Source: Mesorhizobium huakuii (GTDB lineage: Bacteria; Pseudomonadota; Alphaproteobacteria; Rhizobiales; Rhizobiaceae). Taken from it: a stretch of 64,000 nucleotides of DNA. Below, piece by piece: positions 1 to 8,986 of the stretch. The DNA lies in the NCBI RefSeq assembly GCF_030160235.1, contig NZ_BSNY01000023.1, positions 124,001 to 188,000 of the forward strand, given 5' to 3'. The notes under the pieces were generated by a model. That model did no database searches. It was not told the DNA's origin and worked only from the letters and a program-made list of their open reading frames with translations. Made by a program: the position numbers and the translations under genes. Within the stretch, counting starts at the first letter, position 1; every line of letters begins with the position of its first letter.

Positions 1-990
1 CGCACCGATATCGCGAAGGACGAGGATGAGCAGGCCTTGCGCCGCGAACTGGCCGCGGCGCGGGCCGAGTTGGCCAGGCAAGCGCAGGCCCTGAAGGAGC
101 AGCAGCAGACGGACGAAGCGCTCACGCTCAATCTGGAGACGGCGCAGCGCGCCATCGAAAATTTCAGGGCGGAAGCCAGCCTCTGGGACAGCAAGAAAAG
201 CGCGATGCCTGAAGCGCTTCCCGCCGCGGATGCGTCCCAGGCCGCCGCGACGCAGGCGCTCGATGAAGCGCGCCAAAAGGTCGGGCTGCTGGAACAGGAA
301 CTCGCCACGGCCCGTCAAACGATCGATGCGCTCAAGACAGGCGCAAATCTGTCTGTAGCCGAGCAGGCCAAGGCGGTGGAAGACCGGCAAGTGGCCGACG
401 CCGCCGCGAAGCAGGCGCTGGATGAGGAACGCCGTAAGGTCGGGCTGCTGGAACAGGAACTCGCCACGGCCCATCAGACGATCGCTGCGCTCAAGACAGG
501 CGCGAATCTGGCCGTCGCGGAGCAGGCCAAGGCCGAGAAGGACCGGCAAGCGGCCGACGCCGTCTCAAACCAGGCTCGCAAGGCGCTCGAACTGGAACGT
601 CAGCGAGCCGATTCAGCCATGCGTGACCTCGACATTGCCCGCAGGGAAAGCGACGCCTTGAAGCAGAGCTCAATGGACTTGAGCGCGGCGCTGGACCAGG
701 AGCGTGAAAGGGCCAACGGCCTGGCACGCAGCCTCAGTGCCGCACGCGAGGAAATCGACAGCATGAAGATCGAAGGCGCCGGGGAAAAACGTCGGACCGC
801 GACCGTGGTGCGCGCATCCAAGGCCCCCAAGAGCGCGCTCGCGAGTTCGCTGCCGCGTCCGGTCACGGCCCGTAAACCGGGCGCGCTGAAAAAACGCAAG
901 GTGAAGGGTCCAAAGTCGCCGCAGCCCGTCATGACGGCAACCTTCGCTCTTCCCCCTGCATTGCTGCCAACCCGCCCACTTTCGCAGTGA
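1..990 (+). CDS. Coiled-coil protein with tandem repeats (5' end outside window)
   Basis: The frame is open to the left edge of the window, so the true start lies upstream; 329 residues are visible. Composition is Ala/Glu/Gln/Arg/Leu-rich with heptad-like spacing, typical of a long coiled coil. Two near-identical 53-residue units follow each other in the middle, each containing KVGLLEQELATA and ALKTGAN. The last 70 residues switch to a basic Lys/Arg/Pro-rich tail. No membrane segment or catalytic motif is visible. An exported Gly-rich protein follows closely on the same strand and could be co-transcribed. I do not recognise the family. A structural or scaffolding role is only an inference from the coiled coil. 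Confidence 0.7.
   Translation, partial: RTDIAKDEDEQALRRELAAARAELARQAQALKEQQQTDEALTLNLETAQRAIENFRAEASLWDSKKSAMPEALPAADASQAAATQALDEARQKVGLLEQELATARQTIDALKTGANLSVAEQAKAVEDRQVADAAAKQALDEERRKVGLLEQELATAHQTIAALKTGANLAVAEQAKAEKDRQAADAVSNQARKALELERQRADSAMRDLDIARRESDALKQSSMDLSAALDQERERANGLARSLSAAREEIDSMKIEGAGEKRRTATVVRASKAPKSALASSLPRPVTARKPGALKKRKVKGPKSPQPVMTATFALPPALLPTRPLSQ
253..570 (+). repeat. Two tandem 159-bp coding repeats
   Basis: Unit 1 is 253-411 and unit 2 is 412-570. The period is 159 bp (53 codons), so copy-number change keeps the frame. Both units begin with a CAGGCGCT block. They diverge mainly at scattered third positions and a few codons, so the duplication is fairly recent. Confidence 0.85.
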
Positions 991-1030
991 AAGACAGGCG
1001 ATCGAAATGCACGGCGCAGGGAGGATGACA

Positions 1031-1765
1031 GTGAAAAAATATGCAGCGGCCGCGTTGACGATCGGTATCGCGATCGGGCCTGCCTCGGCTCTCGATGCGG
1101 GTTTAGGCGGCAAGGTCGGTGGCCTCGGGCTCGATGCTGGAGTGAGCGCCGGTTCGCAAGGCGCATCCGTAGGGGTGGGCGCGAGCGTCGGCGGTGTCGG
1201 CGGATCAAATGTCGGCGCTTCGGTCGGCGCAGGAGGCGGATCAGTCAGCGCGGGCGTCAGTGCCGGCGGTAGTGCCGGCTCCGCAGGCGGAGGCCTCTCG
1301 ACAGGTGTCGGCCTGGGCGCCGATCCGTCCGCCGGAAACGGATCGGCCGCCGCCACGGCAGCCAGTGGTTCTGCCGCGACAGCCACTGCCACGACACCCT
1401 TTGCCTCTGCCAAGACGGCGAGGCAGTCGGTCGTCCTGCCGCCCGTCCTCAGGCCTTCCAAAGCCGGTCAGGGCGACCTCGCCAGGGGATATCCCTTCGC
1501 ACCCCTGGAGGCACTGAAAGCGAAACCCGGCACGCCAGAAGCGATCGTACAGGCCTGCCGCGCGGCGATCCTATCCGCCGCCAGGCCGCTTGGCGCCGTT
1601 CGTGTCCGCGCGGTGAGCGCAGGTGCCTTGCGTCGAGGTGGGGGCGCACTGACGGCGCCGATCCAGGTGCGAATAGACTATGCGGGACGCGGTGGCATCG
1701 AAGTCCGGCAAGCGCAAGTTGGCTGCCGCCTCGATACGGCAGGCAGGGTCATGGCGGTTTTATAG
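1031..1765 (+). CDS. Exported Gly/Ser/Ala-rich protein
   Basis: Encodes 244 residues starting at a GTG. An AGGGAGG ribosome site at 1018-1024 lies 6 nt from this GTG but abuts the ATG at 1025, so the GTG is the better start. The N-terminus (KKYAAAALTIGIAIG, then PASA) is a signal peptide with probable cleavage after ASA. Residues of roughly 22-110 are a low-complexity Gly/Val/Ser/Ala array with recurring GASVG and VSAG units. The C-terminal third is a more ordinary globular segment with one Cys (VQACRAA) and another near the end. Probably periplasmic or surface located. No known family recognised; function unknown. Confidence 0.7.
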   Translation: MKKYAAAALTIGIAIGPASALDAGLGGKVGGLGLDAGVSAGSQGASVGVGASVGGVGGSNVGASVGAGGGSVSAGVSAGGSAGSAGGGLSTGVGLGADPSAGNGSAAATAASGSAATATATTPFASAKTARQSVVLPPVLRPSKAGQGDLARGYPFAPLEALKAKPGTPEAIVQACRAAILSAARPLGAVRVRAVSAGALRRGGGALTAPIQVRIDYAGRGGIEVRQAQVGCRLDTAGRVMAVL

Positions 1766-1825
1766 AACCGATCCGCAGGAGGGCACGCGGCGCTTCGCTG
1801 GCGTTCGCCCCGGGTTGGTCCGGAA

Positions 1826-3472
1826 TCACCCCTTCCGCTTCTCCACCTCAGCCTTCCGCAGCAGGAACCGCTGGATCTTGCCGCTCGGCGTCTTCGGCAA
1901 TTCGGCCACGAAATCGATCTCGCGCGGATAGGCGTGGGCCGAGAGCCGTTTGCGGACGTGTTGCGCCAGTTCCTCGGCGAGTTCGGGGCTGCCCTGGTAG
2001 GCGGGCGCGAGGATGACGAAGGCCTTGACGAGTTCGGTGCGCTGCGGGTCGGGCACGCCGACCACCGCCGCCTCGTTGACCGCAGGATGTTCGATGAGCG
2101 CGCTTTCGACGTCGAATGGGCCGATGCGGTAGCCCGACGAGGTGATGACATCGTCGGCGCGGCCGATGAAGGAGACCGAGCCGTCCGGCTCATATTCCAC
2201 CGTGTCGCCGGTGCGATAGTAGCCGCCGGCGATCGCCGGCGTCTCGGCCTGGTGGTAGCCGTCGAACCAGCGCAGCGGCGAGTTGGCGATGTCGACGGCG
2301 AGGATGCCGGGCTGGTTGGGGCCGAGTTCGTTGCCGGCCTCGTCCAGCACCACCATGCGGTAGCCCGGCATGGCAAAGCCGGCCGAGCCCGCGCGCACGG
2401 AATGCGCAAGCCCATGATGATTGTTGACCATCATGCCGTTTTCGGTCTGGCCGTAATGGTCGTGGATGGGCGCGGCGAGGTTGGCGTCGAACCACCGGAT
2501 AACTTCCGGGTTGAGCGGCTCGCCGGCGCTGCTCACCACGCGCAGCCGGCCCTTGATGCGGGCGGCGGCCTCCGGCCCTTCGGCGAGCAGCAGTCGGAAG
2601 GCGGTGGGCGAGCCGGCAAGGCTGGTGACGCCGAGCCGCTCGATGACGTCATAGGTGCTCCTGGCGTTGAAGGCGCCCTCGTTGAAAGTAGTGGCGATGC
2701 CGAGCATCAAGGGGCCCGTGATGGCGTAGTAGAGGCCATAGGCCCAGCCGGGATCGGCGATGTTCCAGAAGACGTCGTCGGGGCGCAGCCCGATCGCGTC
2801 GCGCATATAGGCGCCGAAGGCCAGCAGCGCATTGAGCGGCACCGGCACGCCCTTGGGCAGGCCCGTCGTTCCCGAGGTCGACATCATCATGAACAGGTCG
2901 TCGCCCTTGCGCATGACGGGTTCGCAATCGGGGGAGGCAGAGGCAAGGGCGGCACGGAAGTCGATGTCGCCTTGGGGCAGGGCATCGCCGGGGCCAAGAA
3001 TGGTGGCGATCGGCGGGGAGGTCTCGATCTCGTCGAGCTTGCCGCGATTGGCTGGATTGGTCACCACCAGCCTGGCGCCGCTGTAGCCGAGGCGGTGCTC
3101 GATCGCCTTCGGGCCGAAGGCAGTGAACAGCGGCTGGTAGACGGCGCCGATGCGCCAGGTGCCGAGGATGAGCGCTATGAGTTCGGGAATGCGCGGCAGC
3201 ATGCCGGCCACGACATCGCCGGGAACGACGCCCAATTGCCTGAGCAGGTTGCCGACGCGGCCGGACATGTCCGCGAGATCGTCGAAGCTGAATTCGCGTA
3301 GCTCGCCTCCGGCCGAGATCGCGCGCAGCGCCAGCCGGTTCTCACCGGTGTGGCGGCCGCAGCATTCGACATAGGCGTTTATGCCGGTCGCCGGATCGCC
3401 ATCGAGCCTGGCGATTTCATCCTCGATGCGAAAGCCCGCAACGGCGTCCTCATAGCGCGGCAAGCCGGTCAT
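1826..3472 (-). CDS. AMP-dependent acyl-CoA synthetase (acetyl/medium-chain type)
   Basis: Encodes 548 residues of the ANL adenylating superfamily, which activates a carboxylic acid to an acyl-adenylate and then to the CoA thioester. Visible motifs are the phosphate-binding STSGTTGLPKG near residue 200, the GQTENG motif, YYRTGDT with the hinge-proximal GRADDVITSSGYRIGPFDVE, and the C-terminal LPKTPSGKIQR carrying the catalytic Lys. The start is set by a GGAGGAC ribosome site just upstream of the ATG; the frame stays open further upstream, but that part has no family resemblance. The pattern best matches acetyl-CoA-synthetase-like medium-chain acyl-CoA synthetases; the substrate cannot be read from sequence. 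Its coding strand opposes the genes on both sides. Confidence 0.9.
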   Translation of the reverse strand: MTGLPRYEDAVAGFRIEDEIARLDGDPATGINAYVECCGRHTGENRLALRAISAGGELREFSFDDLADMSGRVGNLLRQLGVVPGDVVAGMLPRIPELIALILGTWRIGAVYQPLFTAFGPKAIEHRLGYSGARLVVTNPANRGKLDEIETSPPIATILGPGDALPQGDIDFRAALASASPDCEPVMRKGDDLFMMMSTSGTTGLPKGVPVPLNALLAFGAYMRDAIGLRPDDVFWNIADPGWAYGLYYAITGPLMLGIATTFNEGAFNARSTYDVIERLGVTSLAGSPTAFRLLLAEGPEAAARIKGRLRVVSSAGEPLNPEVIRWFDANLAAPIHDHYGQTENGMMVNNHHGLAHSVRAGSAGFAMPGYRMVVLDEAGNELGPNQPGILAVDIANSPLRWFDGYHQAETPAIAGGYYRTGDTVEYEPDGSVSFIGRADDVITSSGYRIGPFDVESALIEHPAVNEAAVVGVPDPQRTELVKAFVILAPAYQGSPELAEELAQHVRKRLSAHAYPREIDFVAELPKTPSGKIQRFLLRKAEVEKRKG

Positions 3473-3644
3473 GTCAGTCCTCCCTGGCGGCGCCCCATCT
3501 CCCCATGGCGCGCCTTCATCTGTCAGATTGCCTGAAATCGTGGTGATGGTCGATTGCGACGAAGGTGGACTGCCGGCCGGGCATTGGCCTCGTTCGCACC
3601 GGCCTGTATCATAGCCAGGTAAATGCAGGAGAGGAGGCTCGAGC

Positions 3645-5201
3645 GTGCGCCTGAACCGGAACCTCTGCGACTGGCGAATCTGGGTCTGCATCGCCATGCT
3701 GGCGCTTTGGCCGCGTGCCGCGTCGGCCGACACCATTACGCCGGAGCGCATCGCCGTCGCCCTGTCGAAGCTCGAAGCGCTCGCCCAAGGCGCCGTCGCG
3801 GACGGTGCGGTGCCCGGTCTCGCCATCGCCGTGGTGCACGACGATGACGTGATCTTCCTCAGAGGTTTCGGGCATCGCGAGGCCGGCAAGCCCGACGCGG
3901 TCGACGCCGACACGGTGTTCCAGATCGCCTCGCTTTCCAAGCCGGTCTCCGCCACCGTGGTGGCGGCGCTGGTCAGCGACGGGACCGTGTCGTGGGATTC
4001 GAAGATCGCCGACCTCGATCCGGCCTTTCGACTGGCCGATCCCTATCCGACCAGCCAACTCACCGTCCGCGACCTGTTTTCGCACCGCAGCGGACTGCCC
4101 GGCACCGCCGGGGACGACCTCGAGGACATAGGCTACGACCGTGCCGAAATCCTGCATCGCCTGCGGTTCGTGCCGCCATCGTCGAGCTTCCGTGCCGGCT
4201 ACTCCTACAGCAATTTCGGACTGACCGAGGGCGCCGTCGCGGCCGCCATGCCGACAGGCAAGCCCTGGGAGGAGGTCGCCGAGGAGAAACTCTACCGGCC
4301 GCTTGGCATGGCCTCGACCAGTTCGCGTCATTCGGATTTCGTCAAACACGCCGATCGTGCCGCGCTGCACATCAAGGTCGATGGCGCCTGGGCCGCCAAG
4401 ATAGAGCGCGATCCGGACGCGCAGGCGCCCGCGGGCGGCGTCAGTTCCACCGCGCGCGATCTCTCGCAATGGGTGCGCCTCATCCTCGGCAACGGGGTCT
4501 ATGCCGGCAAGACGCTGATATCAGCCGATGCGCTGGACCAGACGCATGTGCCGCTGATGACGCGCGGCAAGAACCCCGTCTCCGGCGGCGAGTCCTTCTA
4601 CGACCTCGGCTGGAATGTCGAGTTCGGCCGGCATGGGCTCAGCTGGGGCCATGCCGGTGCCTTCAGCGTCGGCGCGCGCACGCTGGTGACGATCTTCCCG
4701 CGGGAGAGGCTTGGCATCGTCATCATCGCCAACGCCTTCCCGACGGGTGTGCCGGAAGGGCTGTCCGACAGTTTCGCGGACCTCGTCTTCGAGGGGGCGG
4801 TGCAGAAGGACTGGGTCAAGGCATGGGACGGCATCTATGCCGGAATGTTCGGCCCGGTAGTCGAGGCGGCCAAGGCCACCTATGCCGCGCCGCCATCTCC
4901 GGCAAGGCCGTCCAGGCCGGCAAGTGCCTATGCCGGCCGCTACGCCAACGACTTCTTCGGCAATGCTGTCGTGGCGAGTGCGGGAGACGGCCTTGTGCTC
5001 AAGGTCGGCCCGGCGGGTGCCCGGTCCTATTCCCTGGCGCATTACGACGGCGACCTGTTCCTGACCTTCCCCGATGCCGAGACACCGGACAGGCCAACCG
5101 GCGTGAGCTTCGTCGTCGGCCCCGACGGCAAGGCATCGGCCATGACCATAGGCTTCCTCGACGAAAATCATCTGGGCACGCTGCGGCGCGTGCGCGACTA
5201 G
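3645..5201 (+). CDS. Exported serine hydrolase, class C beta-lactamase family
   Basis: Encodes 518 residues from a GTG preceded by GAGGAGG at good spacing. An N-terminal signal peptide ends near ALWPRAASA, so the enzyme is probably periplasmic. The beta-lactamase/DD-peptidase fold signatures are present: SLSK (S96-K99) as the SxxK nucleophile motif, YSN at about 188-190, and a WGHAG box near 340 in the KTG position. A further C-terminal domain of about 130 residues follows, as in many esterase/peptidase members of this family. The family includes esterases, D-aminopeptidases and true AmpC enzymes. The HxG third motif favours an esterase or peptidase over a true AmpC beta-lactamase. It is transcribed divergently from the acyl-CoA synthetase. 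Confidence 0.88.
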   Translation: MRLNRNLCDWRIWVCIAMLALWPRAASADTITPERIAVALSKLEALAQGAVADGAVPGLAIAVVHDDDVIFLRGFGHREAGKPDAVDADTVFQIASLSKPVSATVVAALVSDGTVSWDSKIADLDPAFRLADPYPTSQLTVRDLFSHRSGLPGTAGDDLEDIGYDRAEILHRLRFVPPSSSFRAGYSYSNFGLTEGAVAAAMPTGKPWEEVAEEKLYRPLGMASTSSRHSDFVKHADRAALHIKVDGAWAAKIERDPDAQAPAGGVSSTARDLSQWVRLILGNGVYAGKTLISADALDQTHVPLMTRGKNPVSGGESFYDLGWNVEFGRHGLSWGHAGAFSVGARTLVTIFPRERLGIVIIANAFPTGVPEGLSDSFADLVFEGAVQKDWVKAWDGIYAGMFGPVVEAAKATYAAPPSPARPSRPASAYAGRYANDFFGNAVVASAGDGLVLKVGPAGARSYSLAHYDGDLFLTFPDAETPDRPTGVSFVVGPDGKASAMTIGFLDENHLGTLRRVRD

Positions 5202-5211
5202 CGGCTCTCAG

Positions 5212-5232
5212 GGGCAACGAGCGGCGTTGCCC
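5212..5232. terminator. Hairpin after the serine hydrolase
   Basis: GGGCAAC (5212-5218) and GTTGCCC (5226-5232) form a perfect 7-bp stem with a 7-nt loop, 10 nt after the stop codon. There is no T-tract. It lies between convergent genes, so a terminator role is plausible but unproven. Confidence 0.4.
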
Positions 5233-5311
5233 GATGTCGGATCGCCGCCAAGATCGACGCGATGGTTCACTACGTCGATTGCAGGTGAGGTCTAGCTTCC
5301 TTTGTCATGCC

Positions 5312-6913
5312 TTATGTCGGGGCTTTGCCCAGTCGCCAGATAGCACCCGTGTTGGATATTTCAGCCAGCGGTTTTGCCAGCCTATAGGACGGGAACGCGT
5401 CAACTGCCTGGCTATTCGCCACCAGGTAGATCGGGCAAGTCGCGCATAGCGCGGCAATTGCTCTTTGTTCACGGTCGAGGACGTCCTCGCTTTCTATCGC
5501 GCGGATGACATGACGGCCGGAATAGTAGACGAACACCATGTCACCATAGGGCGTGACGATGATTGCGTTGTCGGGCAGGACTGATTTGGACAGATCAGCC
5601 AACGCGATCATTTCATTGCTCGGCGTGAAATCCGAAACGGTGCGAATAGCCGCGTAGGACGACGATGCGGCCAGCAGCGGCGCCACCAGGCATGTGAGCC
5701 TGCGGTAACGATGAGACCGGCTCTGGTCAGGCACGGCTGTTTGCGCCAATCTTGTCCTTTGATGCGGAAAAAATCGCTCAACGAGAAGTCCCGCACCGCA
5801 GGCGGCGGCCGGCAACAGGATCAACAGCTGATATTCGTGCATCGCCAAGTGGTTGCGCATAAAGGCCGCCCACAAACAGAACATGCTCAACGAGCCGAGA
5901 TAGATCGCGACCGCGGGCCTTGGAAGTTTGGTTGCCGTCAGCATGCAGACGCCACCGCCCACGAGACCGAGCATGCCGATTACGCCAAGGGACGGCAAAC
6001 GCCCCAGAACCGCATGCTGCAAATAGTAAGTCACGGTATAGTCAGGCGGGTAGAGGTCGACATTCGAGCCAGAGCGCATCAGCGCACGGTTCCAGAGTTC
6101 CTCCGCGAAATATGGATATTCTGTCCCGTAGAGCAGAACGATAGACAGCAAAGCCGCAACCGCTGCAAAACCAAACAAAACCAGCGCCGACGTGGTCTGC
6201 CGATGACGATCGCGCAGGGCAAGGAAGCAAAAGGCCGGCGCGGCCAGCAAGGGCTCCCAGGAGGTCATTACCGCCAGGAAATATGCGAACGCACCGACGC
6301 CAAGCAGAATTCGCCGGTGCGAGGCACTGGTATCGCGCGCCGCCGCGCCCGTATTGCGTGCGAACAGAACCAGAGCGAGCAGTGTCAGCATGATCGCCAG
6401 GTGCAGATGAAGGCCCGCAAAGCCAAAACTGAACATGATGGGAGCGCCCAGAAACGCAAGCACGGCAAGACCGGAGGCGGTCTTGTCGGATGGCCCGGCG
6501 AAGCTTCGCCAGATCAACGCTGCCGACATCACATTCAAGGCAACGGACAACAGGTGTTGCACGATCACACCTTCGCCAAAGACCCGGAACCACAAGGCAA
6601 GAAGGATTGGATAAAGCGGCGGCCAATGCAGATACGCATCGGGGGAGTTTGTCAGGGGACCGTTGTTCTGGACGGGGACCAGTCCCAGGTCGAACAGCCC
6701 ATTGACGTTGAACGCCCTCGCTATCACTGCAAAATGGCTACTGGCCGTGGCATGTATGTAGTTGTAGGCGTCCAGTTTTATGGCGATTGCGGTGAGCACG
6801 ACCACCGCCAGGCATGCCGCCAGATGGATCACCGCCACCGGGGTCCACGGCCAGCGAGGGGCGAATGCCGATGCCGGCACGGCCTGCAGGCTGCCGTTGT
6901 CGCTTGTTTTCAT
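5312..6913 (-). CDS. Polytopic GT-C (family 39-like) glycosyltransferase
   Basis: Encodes 533 residues with about ten hydrophobic segments separated by short loops. The layout matches GT-C enzymes that take a sugar from a polyprenyl-phosphate donor and transfer it outside the inner membrane. After the first membrane segment there is an acidic/aromatic loop with YLHWPPLYPIL, a typical position for the catalytic loop of this fold. The C-terminus is a soluble domain (residues about 425-533). Last gene of a five-gene leftward operon; its start overlaps the preceding stop by 4 nt (ATGA). With a polyprenyl-phospho-sugar synthase at the operon head, it is the likely final transferase. Donor and acceptor are unknown. 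Confidence 0.8.
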   Translation of the reverse strand: MKTSDNGSLQAVPASAFAPRWPWTPVAVIHLAACLAVVVLTAIAIKLDAYNYIHATASSHFAVIARAFNVNGLFDLGLVPVQNNGPLTNSPDAYLHWPPLYPILLALWFRVFGEGVIVQHLLSVALNVMSAALIWRSFAGPSDKTASGLAVLAFLGAPIMFSFGFAGLHLHLAIMLTLLALVLFARNTGAAARDTSASHRRILLGVGAFAYFLAVMTSWEPLLAAPAFCFLALRDRHRQTTSALVLFGFAAVAALLSIVLLYGTEYPYFAEELWNRALMRSGSNVDLYPPDYTVTYYLQHAVLGRLPSLGVIGMLGLVGGGVCMLTATKLPRPAVAIYLGSLSMFCLWAAFMRNHLAMHEYQLLILLPAAACGAGLLVERFFPHQRTRLAQTAVPDQSRSHRYRRLTCLVAPLLAASSSYAAIRTVSDFTPSNEMIALADLSKSVLPDNAIIVTPYGDMVFVYYSGRHVIRAIESEDVLDREQRAIAALCATCPIYLVANSQAVDAFPSYRLAKPLAEISNTGAIWRLGKAPT

Positions 6914-7839
6914 CGCGCCGGCCGTTTCTCGTTGCCAGCAGAATGAGGCTCGACGACGAACAACAGGGAATCACGAAGGTTGAGCGGCAGTGTCAGACGC
7001 CTCAGGATCAGCGGAGCCTTGAGCCGCAATCTTCCTGGAAGGTAGGCCATCACGCGATCCCAGAGGTAATCGGCGTTGAAATACCAGCAGGGCCGTTCTG
7101 TGTGGATCGGCTTCAATCCCGCCGCATTGCACGCTCTTTCCAGAGTTGTCTTGTCGAAATAGCCGATATGCGCGGCCCGGAAATGCCACCAATACCTGCC
7201 CATCAGACGCGCCAGTACGGACTTCACGTCCGGCGTGACCATGACGAGCTTTGCGTCCGGGGCCATCACTTCGCGGATGGTTCGCAACAGTCCCACGGGG
7301 TCGGAAACATGTTCGATCACGTCGATGAGGCAGACGATGTCGAATGGGCCCTTTACATCCTTGTGAGGCAGCACGCCGCAGACAACCTCGAGTCCGCGTT
7401 CCATGGCCCTGGCCGCCAACCAGCGCGATGGTTCGACGCCAACTGCGGAAAAGCCTCGTTTTTCTGCCTCATCGATCAGCAGGCCGATGCCCGCGCCGAC
7501 GTCCAGAAGCCGCGCCGGAGCCGGACGGAATTTCTCCACAAGCTTCAGCAATCTGCGCGCTTGCAGGGCTCGCGGCTCGGCGGTCAGCGCGTATCCCGGG
7601 TCTTCCATGTCCTGGTAGAGTGCAAGGACGTCGGAAATCTCCGGGCACTGCAGGAAGCCACACGAATCGCAGCGGAAAACTGCCGCAGTCACCCCGTAGT
7701 TTGCGTCCGTTATGGCGACAGCATCCGCTGTCATCTTTTCGCCGATTGTGGACTGGCGAAACAGCATCGTGTCGGCCGAGCCACAAACCCAGCACGACGT
7801 GCCGCCGTCTTGGGTCGGCTTCTGCGCGAAATCCATCAT
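6910..7839 (-). CDS. Class I SAM-dependent methyltransferase with Cys4 N-terminus
   Basis: Encodes 309 residues. The N-terminus has CWVCG and CDSCG pairs, a zinc-ribbon-like element found in sugar and glycan methyltransferases. The Rossmann motif I is LLDVGAGIGLL, followed by an acidic strand end (VGVEPS) and the IVCLIDVIEHV motif. The downstream KLVMVTPD and LKPIHTERP segments complete a Methyltransf_23-type fold. It overlaps both neighbours by 4 nt, so translation is probably coupled. In this operon a methylated sugar or capped lipid-linked glycan is a reasonable but untested product. Confidence 0.88.
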   Translation of the reverse strand: MMDFAQKPTQDGGTSCWVCGSADTMLFRQSTIGEKMTADAVAITDANYGVTAAVFRCDSCGFLQCPEISDVLALYQDMEDPGYALTAEPRALQARRLLKLVEKFRPAPARLLDVGAGIGLLIDEAEKRGFSAVGVEPSRWLAARAMERGLEVVCGVLPHKDVKGPFDIVCLIDVIEHVSDPVGLLRTIREVMAPDAKLVMVTPDVKSVLARLMGRYWWHFRAAHIGYFDKTTLERACNAAGLKPIHTERPCWYFNADYLWDRVMAYLPGRLRLKAPLILRRLTLPLNLRDSLLFVVEPHSAGNEKRPAR

Positions 7840-8594
7840 GGAAATATCCGAAGGCGCTGAAAACCGGGCACCGCGCGGCGCGGTGCCGGTTCGGATCCGC
7901 CGGACCAGTCCAGCACCGGCAAGCTGTTTGCCTGGGCGAGCCTGCGCATGGAGGGTTTGGGGTTGACCACATATCCGGAACCGGCAGCCGTCAAAAGCGG
8001 CAGGTCGCTCGAGTGATCCGAATAGGCGACAATGTGCATGTCGGGCGTGTCATTCGACAGAAGGGCCTTGAGCCTTTCGACCTTGTTTGCGCCATAGCAG
8101 TTCTCGCCGTCTAGCCGCCCGTCCAGGGTCGCACCAAGATCGCCAGCCATTCGCCACGCCGCCTTCGACGCTATGACGTCATCGAATGCCAGATGTCGTG
8201 CGATGGCATCGACATAGAGATCCAGGCTTGCGGTTATGAGGATCAGCCTGTCACCACGTGCACGGTGCGCCTCTATCGAGGCGACAGCGCCCGGCCGAAG
8301 CCCGGTCTCAACGACAAGAGCCGCAAAGTCGGCGCAATAATCCGCCAGCGCCTTCCGGCTGGCTCCGCCGCATACGGCTGTAAGGAATTTCTGCTTGGCC
8401 CAGTCGTTGCCCCGCAGCCCGATCCAGAAGGCCAGGAGATGAAATGGCAATGGAATGCAACGAAAGATGCGCGAGGGGTTCCTGGCCAGAAAGCCGAGCA
8501 GGAACGGCACAAACGTATCCGATCGCGTGATCGTGCCGTCCAGATCGTAGACGGCTGTTACGGTTTTCCGGACTGGCGTTCTCGGAGGCATCAT
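7836..8594 (-). CDS. HAD-IB family phosphatase
   Basis: Encodes 252 residues. The start is the first ATG of ATGATG, giving a 4-nt overlap with the gtrA-like stop; longer upstream frames lie inside that gene. HAD motifs are all present: nucleophile YDLDGTITRSD, motif II ILITASLDLYV, the Lys of YGANKVERLKAL, and motif IV YSDHSSDLPLL. The SerB/HAD-IB layout with a helical cap fits a small phosphomonoesterase. Next to a UbiA-type prenyltransferase, it may dephosphorylate a prenyl-phosphoryl-ribose phosphate, a step done by other phosphatase folds in mycobacteria. HAD and UbiA domains occur fused in some bacteria, which supports the pairing. Confidence 0.85.
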   Translation of the reverse strand: MMPPRTPVRKTVTAVYDLDGTITRSDTFVPFLLGFLARNPSRIFRCIPLPFHLLAFWIGLRGNDWAKQKFLTAVCGGASRKALADYCADFAALVVETGLRPGAVASIEAHRARGDRLILITASLDLYVDAIARHLAFDDVIASKAAWRMAGDLGATLDGRLDGENCYGANKVERLKALLSNDTPDMHIVAYSDHSSDLPLLTAAGSGYVVNPKPSMRRLAQANSLPVLDWSGGSEPAPRRAVPGFQRLRIFP

Positions 8595-8986
8595 CGCACC
8601 GCGGAATGTGCGGTGAACGTGTAGAACCGGTTGGCGATGAAGTTGAATCCGGTCACCAGCACGATCGCCGTTGCCTGTGCCAGGAGATATGGAAGCCCGA
8701 CCGCCAGCCCGGCATAGAACACCCATGAATTGATCATAAGACCGAGGCTTGTGACGATCACGTAGCGCGTCAGCGCCAGGCGATGGTCATTCTCCGACCG
8801 AAAAACCCAGCGATGCTGGAGATAATAGTTGAAGGGAACCGCGGCGCAGAATCCGATGACCGAGGCGATGACCTTTTTCACGCCGGCAAGCTCGACCAAT
8901 CCAACCAGGATGGCATAGTGGATTGCGACCGCCGTGACGCCGACGGTCGCGTAGCGCGCGATCTGGCTGGTCGGCATGCTCCTCAA
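8591..8986 (-). CDS. GtrA family membrane protein
   Basis: Encodes 131 residues with four hydrophobic segments and the GtrA hallmarks FNYYLQHRWVF in the second/third segment and GFNFIANRFYTF near the C-terminus. GtrA proteins are thought to help move polyprenyl-phosphate-linked sugars across the inner membrane. Mycobacterial Rv3789, of the same family, belongs to the decaprenyl-phosphoryl-arabinose locus. It overlaps both neighbours by 4 nt. Its place between a prenyltransferase and a phosphatase supports a role in presenting a lipid-linked sugar to the GT-C enzyme at the operon end. Confidence 0.9.
   Translation of the reverse strand: MRSMPTSQIARYATVGVTAVAIHYAILVGLVELAGVKKVIASVIGFCAAVPFNYYLQHRWVFRSENDHRLALTRYVIVTSLGLMINSWVFYAGLAVGLPYLLAQATAIVLVTGFNFIANRFYTFTAHSAVR

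Noticed and set aside
1934-3301. Long open frame (455 codons) antisense to the acyl-CoA synthetase
   Set aside because: It is a GC-rich shadow: the opposite strand has full ANL-family motifs, while this frame has none.
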